A stretch of DNA of 34,556 bases from Granulicella sp. (lineage in GTDB: Bacteria > Acidobacteriota > Terriglobia > Terriglobales > Acidobacteriaceae), in NCBI GenBank assembly GCA_025359825.1, contig JANYER010000210.1, forward strand, positions 1 to 34,556, read 5' to 3'. Position numbers and translations under genes: made by a program. Below are positions 9,060 through 19,177 of the stretch, piece after piece (the first letter of the stretch is position 1; the number at the start of each line of letters is the position of its first letter). Under the pieces are notes generated by a model. The model was not told the origin of the DNA, searched no databases, and worked only from the letters and a program-made list of their open reading frames with translations.

Positions 9060-9987
9060 TACCGCTCCGGCAACCCGCCGCCTCAGCAATAGCACCCTTG
9101 CCCATCTCCTCCTGCTCGTCGTCGTAGCCATCTGGGGCGCAACCTTCGCGCTGGTCAAAGACGCACTACAGGACGTCTCTCCGCTTCTCTTCAATCTCAT
9201 CCGCATGGCCCTGGCCTTCCTCGCCATGGCCATCCTCAACTATCGCCAACTTCGCAATTTGAGCCGTCAAACCGTTCTCTCCGGTCTGGTGGTGGGCATT
9301 TTTTTGGCTGCGGGATATCAGTTTCAGACCGCAGGGCTGGCCCGTACTACACCCGCCAAGTCCGCCTTCATCACCGGCCTCATTGTGGTCTTTGTACCCT
9401 GCTTCACCATCTTCCGCGCCTTTCGCCCCGCCGGAGCCCACGCCCCGGGTTGGAACGCAGTACTCGGCACTCTCTTCGCATTTTCAGGACTTCTGCTCCT
9501 CACCACTCCCGCAGGCACTCACATCTCGGACGTCTTCACCACCATCGGCATCGGCGATCTGCTTACCCTGGCCTGTGCCATCGCCTTCGCAGCCCACCTC
9601 ATCGCCTTGGCGCACTTTTCCCCTAACCTGCCTGCCGCCCAGATCGCCACCCTTCAAATCGGTTTTGCCGCCCTTTGTATGGCTATCACCCTCCCCCTTG
9701 GTGGAGCCTTACACCTTACTGTCACTCCCCGCCTGCTCATCGCCCTAGCCGTAACCAGCCTGCTGGCCACCGCCGCTGCCTTCACCATTCAAAGCTGGGC
9801 GCAACAATATATTCCCCCTACCCACACCGCAGTTCTGCTCACTTTAGAGCCAGTCTTTGCCTATCTGACCTCCCTGCTCTTCCTGCACGAGCAGCTTGGC
9901 CCCCGTTCCCTCATCGGGGCCGCCCTAATCCTTGTCGGAATTGCCATCATTGAGTTCCTCAGCCCTACCCCCATCCCTCCGGCTTGA
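9046..9987 (+). CDS. EamA-family (DMT superfamily) membrane transporter
   Basis: A 313-residue inner-membrane protein with about ten hydrophobic helices in two EamA repeats, each near 140 residues. The first repeat opens with LLLVVVAIWGATFALVKDAL, and helix ends such as TTPAKSAFITGLIVVF and THTAVLLTLEPVFAYLTSLL are typical of the drug/metabolite transporter superfamily. Members export or exchange amino acids, nucleobases or other metabolites; this one's substrate is unknown. The ATG at 9046 overlaps the end of the amidohydrolase gene; an ATG two codons later is an equal alternative. The pairing of a periplasmic hydrolase with a transporter hints that they may handle one metabolite, but this is only context. 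Confidence 0.9.
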   Translation: MPMSSTAPATRRLSNSTLAHLLLLVVVAIWGATFALVKDALQDVSPLLFNLIRMALAFLAMAILNYRQLRNLSRQTVLSGLVVGIFLAAGYQFQTAGLARTTPAKSAFITGLIVVFVPCFTIFRAFRPAGAHAPGWNAVLGTLFAFSGLLLLTTPAGTHISDVFTTIGIGDLLTLACAIAFAAHLIALAHFSPNLPAAQIATLQIGFAALCMAITLPLGGALHLTVTPRLLIALAVTSLLATAAAFTIQSWAQQYIPPTHTAVLLTLEPVFAYLTSLLFLHEQLGPRSLIGAALILVGIAIIEFLSPTPIPPA

Positions 9988-10208
9988 TGTCGGGTCTGAC
10001 AGTTCGCGCCACGGCCTACGCGCTGACACTTTTTCCCAAATCTGTGCGTCTAACCAACCGGAACGCTGAGTCTGCCCTCAAACAAGGAAGACTTACGGCT
10101 CCCGTGACTATACTTAGACTTTCGCCGGAAGCGTTCGCCGTAGACACGCAACGTAAAACGAGCAGTCGCCCACCGCGAAACACCGCAAGAATGAGGTTAG
10201 ACCGAAGC
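9988..10208 (+). promoter_or_regulatory. leader/promoter region of the HtrA gene
   Basis: An open frame continues upstream of the proposed HtrA start but its translation has no signal peptide or conserved sequence before the transmembrane anchor, so I treat the 221 bases as untranslated. A TATACT (10109-10114) is present, with GGAAGA at 10087-10092. The latter pair vaguely resembles an extracytoplasmic-stress promoter, but the match is poor. Confidence 0.3.
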
Positions 10209-11870
<1,662 letters not shown>

Positions 11871-11884
11871 AACTGAAACGAAGA

Positions 11885-11916
11885 GGGGAGCAGGTGCGAA
11901 TCAGCGCCTACTCCCC
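11885..11916 (+). terminator. GC-rich hairpin after htrA
   Basis: GGGGAG...CTCCCC arms extend inward to about 13 paired bases with one mismatch and one G-T pair, 14 bases past the htrA stop. The following CCATTT gives only a short T run. It is placed as expected for a terminator. Confidence 0.6.
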
Positions 11917-11979
11917 CCATTTGCGACTCGAATTGTCACCAAACCAGAAAAAAGTACTCAATTTAGGCAACTTTTTCTA

Positions 11980-12026
11980 TTGCAACAACAGTAACCTCCA
12001 GATAATCTAATCACGGAATAGATTAG
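11980..12026 (+). promoter_or_regulatory. candidate promoter and overlapping inverted repeat for the PG-binding protein gene
   Basis: In an unusually AT-rich stretch, TTGCAA (11980-11985) is followed after 17 bases by TAATCT (12003-12008), a plausible housekeeping promoter. Arms CTAATC (12007-12012) and GATTAG (12021-12026) form an inverted repeat that overlaps the -10 box and runs past the likely start point, as an operator might. The promoter call rests on spacing and composition only. Confidence 0.35.
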
Positions 12027-12076
12027 TCAAACGGTTCCGCGCGATCTGAGCTTCTACAAAAAGGTATCCAGCAACC

Positions 12077-12490
12077 ATGCGGTTTTCCCGGATTGTTCTT
12101 AACTCGACTCTCCTTCTGACGATGGCAGTTCCGTCCTTTGCTCTCAGCCATGCCCGCCGTGGTCCAACCTCGCAAAAGCTCTTCAACAATAAGCGTGCCA
12201 AGCCAGTGGGAAAGCGCTCCGGCCAGGCCAGCATCGAGTCCGACCGCGCCACTGAGATTCAGGTCGCACTCATCAGGTCTGGCTACCTCGGCGGTCAACC
12301 CTCCGGTGTATGGGACAGCCCCACCCAGTCTGCCATGCAGAAGCTGCAGGGCGATAACGGCTGGCAGACCATGCTCGTCCCAGACTCTCGCGCCATCATT
12401 AAGCTCGGCCTCGGGCCGGCACAGGATAGCGCCAGCATCAGCAACCCCGCCTTCGACGAGACCCGTCCCCTTTCCGCATCGACCTACTAA
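12077..12490 (+). CDS. small exported peptidoglycan-binding domain protein
   Basis: A 137-residue protein with a signal peptide (MRFSRIVLNSTLLLTMAVPSFALS) and one peptidoglycan-binding-like helical domain (about residues 55-115). The domain pattern is IQVALIRSGYLGGQPSGVWD followed by SAMQKLQ, matching the three-helix fold in which a Gly-x-Trp/Phe turn precedes the central helix. There is no catalytic domain, so it probably binds or scaffolds the wall or helps another enzyme. The first half of the mature protein is basic and linker-like. It is a monocistronic gene with its own AT-rich upstream region and the shared terminator behind it. Confidence 0.75.
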   Translation: MRFSRIVLNSTLLLTMAVPSFALSHARRGPTSQKLFNNKRAKPVGKRSGQASIESDRATEIQVALIRSGYLGGQPSGVWDSPTQSAMQKLQGDNGWQTMLVPDSRAIIKLGLGPAQDSASISNPAFDETRPLSASTY

Positions 12491-12521
12491 GAAACATTGT
12501 TCTATCTACAAATCAACCAAC

Positions 12522-12549
12522 AAAAGGCCCGGCATCTGCCAGGCCTTTC
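12522..12549. terminator. bidirectional intrinsic terminator between convergent genes
   Basis: AAAGGCC (12523-12529) pairs perfectly with GGCCTTT (12542-12548); an inner GGC/GCC pair extends the stem past one mismatch around an ATCT loop. On the minus strand the stem is followed by TTTTGTTGG, a fair T run, so it can end the flagellar operon; on the plus strand CCTTTCG is weaker but can close the peptidoglycan-binding gene. Confidence 0.75.
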
Positions 12550-12578
12550 GCATTGTTGCCAATCACTCACAACCGTCT

Positions 12579-13556
12579 CTAAGCCGCACTCCCAACGGTA
12601 AATAAGCAGTCCTGCATGTCCTCCGTACTCCTTGGCAAACTTCCTGCCAGCCCCCTGGTCCCACTCTCCAGCCAAAGCCGCAGCCAGTAGTACTGGTGTA
12701 GTCGCACCAGACGTGCCGCCAGAGGCTGCCGATGCTCCAGGATTGCGGTCATCCGCGCTGCCAGCGAGTCCTCATCCGCGACCGCCTCCAGGTTAGTCTG
12801 CACTGCGTCCGCATTCAGCAAATTGGCTTTGGCCGCTGTTAGCTGAACGCCATCGACCAATCCGCTCTCCACCTTCAACCCGGTCATCTGCTCCACGGCA
12901 TAGGCCACGGAGGCGTTCAGCCGGTCGTCGCAGCCTAGATACAACAGTCGCCCTCCCGCCACCCGCAGCGGCACCATTCCAAACTCCTGCACAAACCGCT
13001 GCGGCATCACCAGCGCCATCGCCTGTGCGGAAAAGCCCTCCGTCGAGAGCACCGGGCAACTCCACTGCACGCTCAGTCCCCGTGTTACCTGCTCTGCTTC
13101 CAGGCCGCACTCCGACACCAGCCAATCGCCAATCCGTCCGCTGCCACTCTGCCGCTGCGCCTGCAACGCAGCCTTCAGTTGCGGATGCGTGATCCACCCC
13201 TGTGCCAGCATGACCAGTCCCAGCGGCACCCGATGGCGGTGCGAGCCGGCGGTTTCTGTGACAGCCCTGCGGTCGCCCGTCTCGCGCCGCATGGCCGCCC
13301 GAACCATGGCAAGAACGCAGCGTCCGCTGCATCCCCAGTGCCCTTCAAAAATAGGACGTTTCTTGCTACGCCACGGCCGCGTCCACCCCCCCGTGCACTC
13401 GACGCTTCCGCAGCCTCTCGGCCCTTGTTCTGCAGCACTGGCTTCGAAGAGTCCTACTGGCCCATACACATCCTGCCCCAACAACGCGTCATCAACGCGC
13501 GAAGCAAAGCGCTTTGCATCGCCGCCCATCTCCCGTCCGAAACTTATACCAGGCAT
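12579..13556 (-). CDS. GspE N-terminal / MshEN-like domain protein with cysteine-rich N terminus, coupled to fliN
   Basis: This 325-residue protein has no ATPase domain. Residues 111-134 and 141-164 form two consecutive 24-residue segments, each with L/I-G at positions 2-3, hydrophobic residues and G-W-I or G-L at mid length, a spaced L, and a final Q; they are separated by six residues (RQSGSG). This is the tandem pattern of the MshEN (GspE N-terminal) domain, a known c-di-GMP receptor. The second copy keeps the leading Arg (R141); the first has Pro (P111). Residues 180-230 continue the usual GspE N fold (VPLRVAGGRLLYLGCDD). Ahead of it, C49, C54, C76 and C80 form a CX4C-CX3C set that might bind zinc. 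The ATG overlaps fliN by 13 bases with GGAG 8 bases before it, so translation is coupled to fliN. A role in c-di-GMP control of motility is my inference. Confidence 0.72.
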   Translation of the reverse strand: MPGISFGREMGGDAKRFASRVDDALLGQDVYGPVGLFEASAAEQGPRGCGSVECTGGWTRPWRSKKRPIFEGHWGCSGRCVLAMVRAAMRRETGDRRAVTETAGSHRHRVPLGLVMLAQGWITHPQLKAALQAQRQSGSGRIGDWLVSECGLEAEQVTRGLSVQWSCPVLSTEGFSAQAMALVMPQRFVQEFGMVPLRVAGGRLLYLGCDDRLNASVAYAVEQMTGLKVESGLVDGVQLTAAKANLLNADAVQTNLEAVADEDSLAARMTAILEHRQPLAARLVRLHQYYWLRLWLESGTRGLAGSLPRSTEDMQDCLFTVGSAA

Positions 13557-13861
13557 CGTATGCTCTCCAGCCGCATCTGCGGCGTCGATACTTCGGTAAT
13601 ACGCAGTGCGAAGTTGCCGCTTACAACGACTACCTCGCCGCGCGCAATAATTCTGTCCCCCACCACCAGGTCCACTGGCTCTGAGACATGCCGGTTCAAC
13701 TCCACGACATCTCCAGGGCCCAACTCCAGCACCTCGCGCAGCGGCATCTCCCGCGCGCCAAACTGCAACGTCGCATCCAGCTCAATGTCATACAGCAGGT
13801 CCAGACTGCTCAGCGCTCCCTGTCCCTGCATCGCATCGTCTCGCTCTACAGCTTCATTCAC
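13544..13861 (-). CDS. fliN: flagellar motor switch protein FliN
   Basis: FliN forms the lower rim of the flagellar C ring with FliM, where it takes part in rotational switching and in docking of export cargo. The 105-residue protein is nearly all one SpoA domain: DLLYDIELDATLQFG, LREVLELGPGDVVELNR, VDLVVGDRIIARGEVVVVSG and FALRITEV follow the family pattern in order. It starts with GTG in a 4-bp GTGA overlap with fliM, as expected for coupled production of the two C-ring proteins. A second, separate FliN-like gene lies at 21409-21711. Confidence 0.93.
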   Translation of the reverse strand: MNEAVERDDAMQGQGALSSLDLLYDIELDATLQFGAREMPLREVLELGPGDVVELNRHVSEPVDLVVGDRIIARGEVVVVSGNFALRITEVSTPQMRLESIRCLV

Positions 13862-14868
13862 TGCACACCTCCACTTGCCAGCGTCATCTCTCTCCGACCA
13901 CCAGACTCCAGTTGTGCGCCGCGATGCTCTCCGGTCCGCACCGGCTGCGCCCGGCCCAGGCAGAGTCCGCCGATACGCAACTCAGCGTCGGCATGCTTCG
14001 GCAGCGGCAGACGCAATACCGACCCCGGTGCCAGGGATGCCAGCTCGCGTGCCCGCAGTTTCATCGGCGGAAATTGCAGCACTGCGCCCACCATCGTCTC
14101 TCCCATCAGCTCTCGCATCCGCTTTCTCGCCTCACCGGCACGCCGGCGCGGACGTCCAGCCTCGGCCACCATCCGCCGCAGAATCGCATTCAGCACCGAC
14201 GCCGGAAAGCACAGGTTGATCATCCCCAGCGTCCCGGGCATGCGTACTTCAAACCCGACGCACAACGTCTTCTCCAGCGACGTCATGATCCGTTCAATCT
14301 GCTCTTCTCCCTCGCGCCGTTGCATCGCCATCTCCAGCCCGAACGGCTTCCATGCGACATTCAGCTCCTGAACGATGCGCTCCACGACAGTTGCCAGAAT
14401 CGTCTCTTCAATGTCCGTTACCTCCCGCGCACTGCCTGCTCCACCAACTCCGCCCATCAGCAGATCCAGGATCGGCAGTGCCAGCATCAGGTCCAGCTCC
14501 ATCAACCCCAACGCGTCGAACGGCTCCAGCACAATCGAGCAGACGTACATCGGCTTGGTAAGGCGTTCTACAAAATCTCCATACGGCAACTGCTCCCCAG
14601 CCACCAGCCGTACATCAAACTCTGTCCGCAGCCAGCCCCCCAGGGTGTCCATCAGGTTCCTGGCAAACAGATTGTTCACGCCGCTGATGGCGCGCATCTG
14701 CTCGTTATTGATCTGTCCCGCGCGTCCAAAGTTGTAAGCTTCAGCTTCATTGGACAACTCTGCGCTGGCAGGGCCGTCTCCAACCTGCACCGCTGCAAAC
14801 ATCGCGTCGATGCTCTCCTGCTCCAGTTGCTTCTCTAATGTCCGTCCTGTCGTCTTCACCATCGTCAT
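13858..14868 (-). CDS. fliM: flagellar motor switch protein FliM
   Basis: FliM is the middle C-ring protein that receives phosphorylated CheY and links FliG to FliN. Visible are a short N-terminal helix region (SIDAMFAAVQ) that can correspond to the CheY-binding segment, though the usual LSQxEIDALL form is degenerate; the middle CheC-like domain (NNLFARNLMDTLGGWLR, MELDLMLALPILDLLMGG); and a C-terminal SpoA domain (LASLAPGSVLRLPLPKHADAELRIGG). I chose the ATG at 14868; a GTG at 14880 and an ATG at 14862 are alternatives, and AAGGAAGG upstream fits the 14868 start best. It lies just after fliA. Confidence 0.92.
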   Translation of the reverse strand: MTMVKTTGRTLEKQLEQESIDAMFAAVQVGDGPASAELSNEAEAYNFGRAGQINNEQMRAISGVNNLFARNLMDTLGGWLRTEFDVRLVAGEQLPYGDFVERLTKPMYVCSIVLEPFDALGLMELDLMLALPILDLLMGGVGGAGSAREVTDIEETILATVVERIVQELNVAWKPFGLEMAMQRREGEEQIERIMTSLEKTLCVGFEVRMPGTLGMINLCFPASVLNAILRRMVAEAGRPRRRAGEARKRMRELMGETMVGAVLQFPPMKLRARELASLAPGSVLRLPLPKHADAELRIGGLCLGRAQPVRTGEHRGAQLESGGRREMTLASGGVQ

Positions 14869-14886
14869 CGTGCGCAGCACCCTTCC

Positions 14887-15891
14887 TTACCGTTGCACTG
14901 CCTTCGATCTACGAACCGCGGCGCTTCCCCGGATCGGCTTCTGCGCTGCGGTACCACCGCTTTTAAGACCGGCCAACGCCACCCGCAATCGCACCACGGC
15001 AGACGAATGGATCTGCGACACACGCGATTCCACTACGCCCAAGGTCTGCCCGATCTCCTTCATCGTCAGCTCCTCGTAGTAGTACAGCGTCAGCACCATT
15101 CGTTCCTTCTCCGGCAGCTCTTCAATCGCGTCAATCAACCGCTGCTTCAACTCGCCCTTCAGGCAAAGGAACAGCGGGTCATCCTCCGGCGACCCAGGAA
15201 TATACGCCAGCTCTTCATCGCCAGAGTCCTCTGACCGCTCCATATGCAGGCTGCCGATCTCCAAACCCTTCAGGTCGCCCAGCAGTTGCTGGTAGTCATC
15301 CAGACTCAGCTCCATCTCGCCCGCAATCTCCTGCTCGCCCGGAGCGCGTCCCAGCCGCTGTGTCACCGAGCGGATCGCCTCTTCCACGGCGCGTCCCTTG
15401 CGGCGTAGTTCGCGCGGGCTCCAGTCCAGCGTTCGCAACGAGTCCAGGATCGCACCGCGTATCCGGAACTGCGCATAGCTCTTGAACTGCACCTTCTTGC
15501 TATGGTCGAACTTCGCAAACGCATCGATCAATCCCACTACCCCAGCCGACACCAGGTCATCCAGCTCCACATGCTGTGGCAATCGCTCATGGATTCGGCG
15601 TGCGATATACCGCACCGTAGGCAGGTGCTCCACCAACATCTGGTCGCGATCGGTGGCGACACTCATCACGCTGGCGGCGCTTGTGCCCAGCAACAGACTC
15701 TCGGCCGCCGTGTCGCCGGTAAAGGGAGTGAACAGCGGCTCAAGTGGTGCCAGCATCGCCAGTTCGCTGCCGTTTTCAAACCGGCCATCCTCATACCTGC
15801 CGTCTTCAAATAAAGACTGACCCGTCGACAGACCGTTTCGCTTCGCCAATCCCTGTAGCATTGTAGGGTTCATCCACTCTCCTGTAGCCAT
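14887..15891 (-). CDS. fliA: RNA polymerase sigma factor FliA (sigma-28)
   Basis: FliA directs RNA polymerase to late flagellar and chemotaxis promoters. Region 2 is clear (VEHLPTVRYIARRIHERLP, DDLVSAGVVGLIDAFAKFD, FKSYAQFRIRGAILDSLR), followed by region 3 (ELRRKGRAVEEAIRSVTQRL) and region 4 (LPEKERMVLTLYYYEELTMK then IGQTLGVVESRVSQIHSSAV). An N-terminal extension of about 85 residues before region 2 is longer than in enteric FliA. The open frame begins with TTG at 15909; I prefer the ATG at 15891, which has GAGGAG 7 bases upstream (334 residues). No FlgM-like anti-sigma gene is in the window. Confidence 0.93.
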   Translation of the reverse strand: MATGEWMNPTMLQGLAKRNGLSTGQSLFEDGRYEDGRFENGSELAMLAPLEPLFTPFTGDTAAESLLLGTSAASVMSVATDRDQMLVEHLPTVRYIARRIHERLPQHVELDDLVSAGVVGLIDAFAKFDHSKKVQFKSYAQFRIRGAILDSLRTLDWSPRELRRKGRAVEEAIRSVTQRLGRAPGEQEIAGEMELSLDDYQQLLGDLKGLEIGSLHMERSEDSGDEELAYIPGSPEDDPLFLCLKGELKQRLIDAIEELPEKERMVLTLYYYEELTMKEIGQTLGVVESRVSQIHSSAVVRLRVALAGLKSGGTAAQKPIRGSAAVRRSKAVQR

Positions 15892-15923
15892 TCGCTTTCT
15901 CCTCTTCAAACCACAATCTGTTG

Positions 15924-18038
15924 CTAACCAACTGTCCCAACGCTACGAACCCGAATCTCTGGTGGTATCTCTGCCGGAGCCAGTACTGTCACCTTTGGCA
16001 GAAATGGCTCCAACCAACGCCGCACGTGATAGCGGGCTGGACTTGGAATGAGAAGCACGGGAAGTGCCGCACTCGACCCTCCTCCGGTTAGGCGTTTCAC
16101 AGACTCCACCAGCCGCTTCATAAAGTCCGCCGGCACACCCGACGGACGCGACCCATCTCCCAGCAGCAAACTCGCTTGAGGATCAAACGTATTCACCAGC
16201 TCCGTCTCCAGACCCTGCTCCAGCATCAGCACTCGCAGGCCACCCTCGCCATCCAGCAAGGGATGGATCAGCCCCCGCCCCAGCGACTGTCGAACGCTCT
16301 CCACCAGGTGCACCAGATTTTTGGATTGCTGCGCTGCCTCCACCAGTACCTCGAGGATTGCTCCCAGGTCACGAATCGACACCTGCTCTCGCAGCAGCTG
16401 TTGCAGCACCCGCTGCACCTCGCCCAGCGACATCAGCTTCGGAATCAGCTCCTCCACCAGCTTCGGATAGCTCTCGTTCATGCTGTCCAGCAGCCGCTTC
16501 ACCTCCTGCCGCCCCAGCAGCTCATGCGCATGACGCCGAATCAGCTCGCCAAGATGCGTGCCGATCACCGTCGTCTGGTCTACCACGGAATACCCAGCAG
16601 CCAGCGCCGAGTCCTCCAGCCCCGGCTGGATCCAACGCGCCAGCACCCCGAACGCAGGCTCCCGCGTCTCCACTCCCGGCAGCGCACGCGCCTTCGGGTC
16701 GGAGTTCACCGCCAGCAGGAAGTTCTGCTCCGTCTGCCAGCGGGCGATCTCAACCCCGCGCAGACTCACCACGTACTCTCGCGGCTTCAATCGCAGATTG
16801 TCCGTAATATGCACCGCCGGAACGATGAAGCCCAACTCCGTTGCCAGATGCCGCCGCAGTGCCCGTACGCGGTTCAGCATCTGCCCACCCTGCTTCTCAT
16901 CCACCAACGAGATCAACTGGAAGCCGATCTCCAGCGTCAGCTCATCCATCTTCAGCAGCGAAGCCAGGTTCTCGCCCTTCACCTCCTCCGTGGACTTTGC
17001 CTTGACACCTGCGGCCTCTGCCGCCTCCTCGGCCAACACCTGGGCCTCATCCTTCTCCGCCGGAAGTCTGCGCGCCATCATCGCCACACCAGCCGCCATC
17101 AGCACAAACGAAAGCTTCGGCAACCCAGGAATCAAAGCCAGCGCCAGCAGCACACCACACGCAATCCAAAGCGTATTCCGCCCTCGTAATAGCTGCGTCC
17201 CCAGCTCATCGTTCAACGTGCCGGAGGACGATGCGCGCGTTAGAATCATGCCGCCCGCAATCGAGACCAGCAAACTCGGAATAATCGTTACCAGCCCATC
17301 GCCCACCGTAAGAATGGTGTAGGTCTTCAACGCCGTTGCAACATCCACCCCCTGCTGTAATACGCCAATCAAAAGCCCCGCCAGAATGTTGATCGCCGTA
17401 ATCAGAATGGTCGCCAGCGAATCCCGCTGATTGAACTTCGCTGCGCCGTCCATCGCACCATAAAACTCAGCCTCTCGAGCAATCACCTGTCGACGCTTCC
17501 TCGCGCCCTGCTCATCAATCAACCCGGCATTCATGTCCGCATCGATCGCCATCTGCTTACCCGGTAAAGCATCCAGCGTGAAGCGTGCCGTCACCTCCGC
17601 CGTCCGCACCGCACCATGGCTCACCACCAGGAACTGGATCGCGATCAAGGCCAGAAACAGTACGAACCCCACCACATAATTCCCGCCCACGACAAAGTGC
17701 CCGAACGCCTCAATCACCGCACCAGCAGCCTGCGTCCCCTCATGTCCATGCAGCAGAATCCGGCGGCTCGAAGCGAGATTCAAGGACAGACGAAACAGCG
17801 TCAGCAACAACAGCAGCGTAGGAAATACCGAGAAGTCCACCGCCCGCCGTATCTGCACGGCAGTCAAAAACACAATCACCGAGGCCGTAATCGAGGCCGC
17901 CAACAACAGGTCCAGCACAAAACTCGGCACCGGCACCAGCATGACGAACACCATGCCAATCGCCGTAATCGGCAGCAACAACACCTGCATCTTCTTCATT
18001 CCGAAACTTCCCTTCTCTTCAACCGCTGCGACGCTCAC
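15924..18038 (-). CDS. flhA: flagellar export gate protein FlhA
   Basis: FlhA is the large subunit of the export gate and forms the cytoplasmic nonameric ring that docks chaperone-substrate complexes. The 704-residue length is normal. The N-terminal half has about eight membrane helices; the conserved family loop appears as VDFSVFPTLLLLLTLFRLSL and FYGAMDGAAKFNQRD. The C-terminal cytosolic domain follows from about residue 360 (LEIGFQLISLVDEKQGGQ, IPAVHI-type strand, NRVRALRRHLATELGFIVP). It starts with GTG in a GTGA overlap with flhB, with GGAGG 6 bases before it. Confidence 0.96.
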   Translation of the reverse strand: MSVAAVEEKGSFGMKKMQVLLLPITAIGMVFVMLVPVPSFVLDLLLAASITASVIVFLTAVQIRRAVDFSVFPTLLLLLTLFRLSLNLASSRRILLHGHEGTQAAGAVIEAFGHFVVGGNYVVGFVLFLALIAIQFLVVSHGAVRTAEVTARFTLDALPGKQMAIDADMNAGLIDEQGARKRRQVIAREAEFYGAMDGAAKFNQRDSLATILITAINILAGLLIGVLQQGVDVATALKTYTILTVGDGLVTIIPSLLVSIAGGMILTRASSSGTLNDELGTQLLRGRNTLWIACGVLLALALIPGLPKLSFVLMAAGVAMMARRLPAEKDEAQVLAEEAAEAAGVKAKSTEEVKGENLASLLKMDELTLEIGFQLISLVDEKQGGQMLNRVRALRRHLATELGFIVPAVHITDNLRLKPREYVVSLRGVEIARWQTEQNFLLAVNSDPKARALPGVETREPAFGVLARWIQPGLEDSALAAGYSVVDQTTVIGTHLGELIRRHAHELLGRQEVKRLLDSMNESYPKLVEELIPKLMSLGEVQRVLQQLLREQVSIRDLGAILEVLVEAAQQSKNLVHLVESVRQSLGRGLIHPLLDGEGGLRVLMLEQGLETELVNTFDPQASLLLGDGSRPSGVPADFMKRLVESVKRLTGGGSSAALPVLLIPSPARYHVRRWLEPFLPKVTVLAPAEIPPEIRVRSVGTVG

Positions 18039-19177
18039 ATCCCACCTCCAAAGCCTTCTGCGACTCGAGAACGACTCACACCCCGCATCGCACCTTGCTG
18101 TCGCATCGCTTCGGCATGACGCTTGTCACGCTTGCGCTCTTCCACTTTTTGCCGGTACAGGTACGCCAGAATTCCCGCCACCGCCGCATACAGATCAAAC
18201 GGAATCGATTGTCCCGGCTCCACCGTTCGATATAGACTCCGTGCGAGCGGAGGATTCTCGATCAGCGGAATCCCCAGCCAGCGCGCCTCCTCACGAATCT
18301 CCGCTGCCAGTAGGTCTCGCCCCTTAGCTAGTACAGTTGGTGCCTGCATCGTCTCGAAGCTGAACTCCAGTGCCACCGCATAGTGCGTCGGATTGGTAAT
18401 CACCACGCTGGCCCGGCTCATGTCCGCCTTCACCTTGCGTCGCCGCATGGCCATCTGGATCTGCCGCACCCGCATCTTGATCTGGGGGTTGCCCATCGCG
18501 TCGCGTATCTCTTCGCGCATCTCCTGCTTGCTCATCTTCAGCCGATCGTTCCAGCTCTTCCACTCCATCGCATAGTCCAGTGCCGACCACGCCAGCGTCA
18601 CCCACGCTGCATCCAGCGCAAGCCGGTATGCCATCGAGAAGGTAGCGGGCAGCCGCATCAGGCTCATCACCGGCATCGGCAACATCACCGTCTTCAACGC
18701 GCCCCAGCCCAACCCCACCATCACCGCCGCAGGGACCAGCGACTTCACCGAACGGATCGCCGAGCGCAAGCTGAACAGGTTGCCCAGGTTCGTCACGGGG
18801 TTCAACCGAGAGAACTTCATTGCCACGGCGTTTGGATGGACTGATACGCCACCCCCTTGCGCAATGCCAACAGCCAGTGCAGCGCTAAAGCTCGCAGCCA
18901 TTACATACCCCACCGGAAACAATGCTGGCGCCAGCATTCTCCGCACCGCAATGCTCCAGCTCTCCTCCGCCACCTCACCCACCGCCGCTGACCGCAGGCT
19001 CTCCAAATACACCCTCCCCCAGTCGCCCACGAATCCATGCGCCATCCCGCCCAGCATCACCACACCACCCAGCATCGCTACCGCAGAGAGCAGCTCACGG
19101 CTTCGAACAATGTCGCCGCGTTCACGGGCTTTCTGCTTCCGCTGCGGTGTAGCTTGCTCTGTCCCCTTTTCGCTCAA
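18035..19177 (-). CDS. flhB: flagellar export switch protein FlhB
   Basis: FlhB wraps the export gate and switches substrate specificity from rod/hook to filament proteins after self-cleavage. The autocleavage motif NPTH is present at residues 262-265 (VVITNPTHYAVAL), in the expected place after four membrane helices. The N terminus has the family charge pattern (EQATPQRKQKARERGDIVRS). The 380-residue length is typical; the last 25 residues are a basic tail. The start is TTG at 19177, forming a TTGA overlap with fliR with GGTGA upstream; no ATG gives the conserved N terminus. Confidence 0.95.
   Translation of the reverse strand: MSEKGTEQATPQRKQKARERGDIVRSRELLSAVAMLGGVVMLGGMAHGFVGDWGRVYLESLRSAAVGEVAEESWSIAVRRMLAPALFPVGYVMAASFSAALAVGIAQGGGVSVHPNAVAMKFSRLNPVTNLGNLFSLRSAIRSVKSLVPAAVMVGLGWGALKTVMLPMPVMSLMRLPATFSMAYRLALDAAWVTLAWSALDYAMEWKSWNDRLKMSKQEMREEIRDAMGNPQIKMRVRQIQMAMRRRKVKADMSRASVVITNPTHYAVALEFSFETMQAPTVLAKGRDLLAAEIREEARWLGIPLIENPPLARSLYRTVEPGQSIPFDLYAAVAGILAYLYRQKVEERKRDKRHAEAMRQQGAMRGVSRSRVAEGFGGGM

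Noticed and set aside
16176-17189. 337-residue plus-strand open frame opposite flhA
   Set aside because: His/Gln/Arg-rich antisense shadow of flhA, which is intact on the minus strand.
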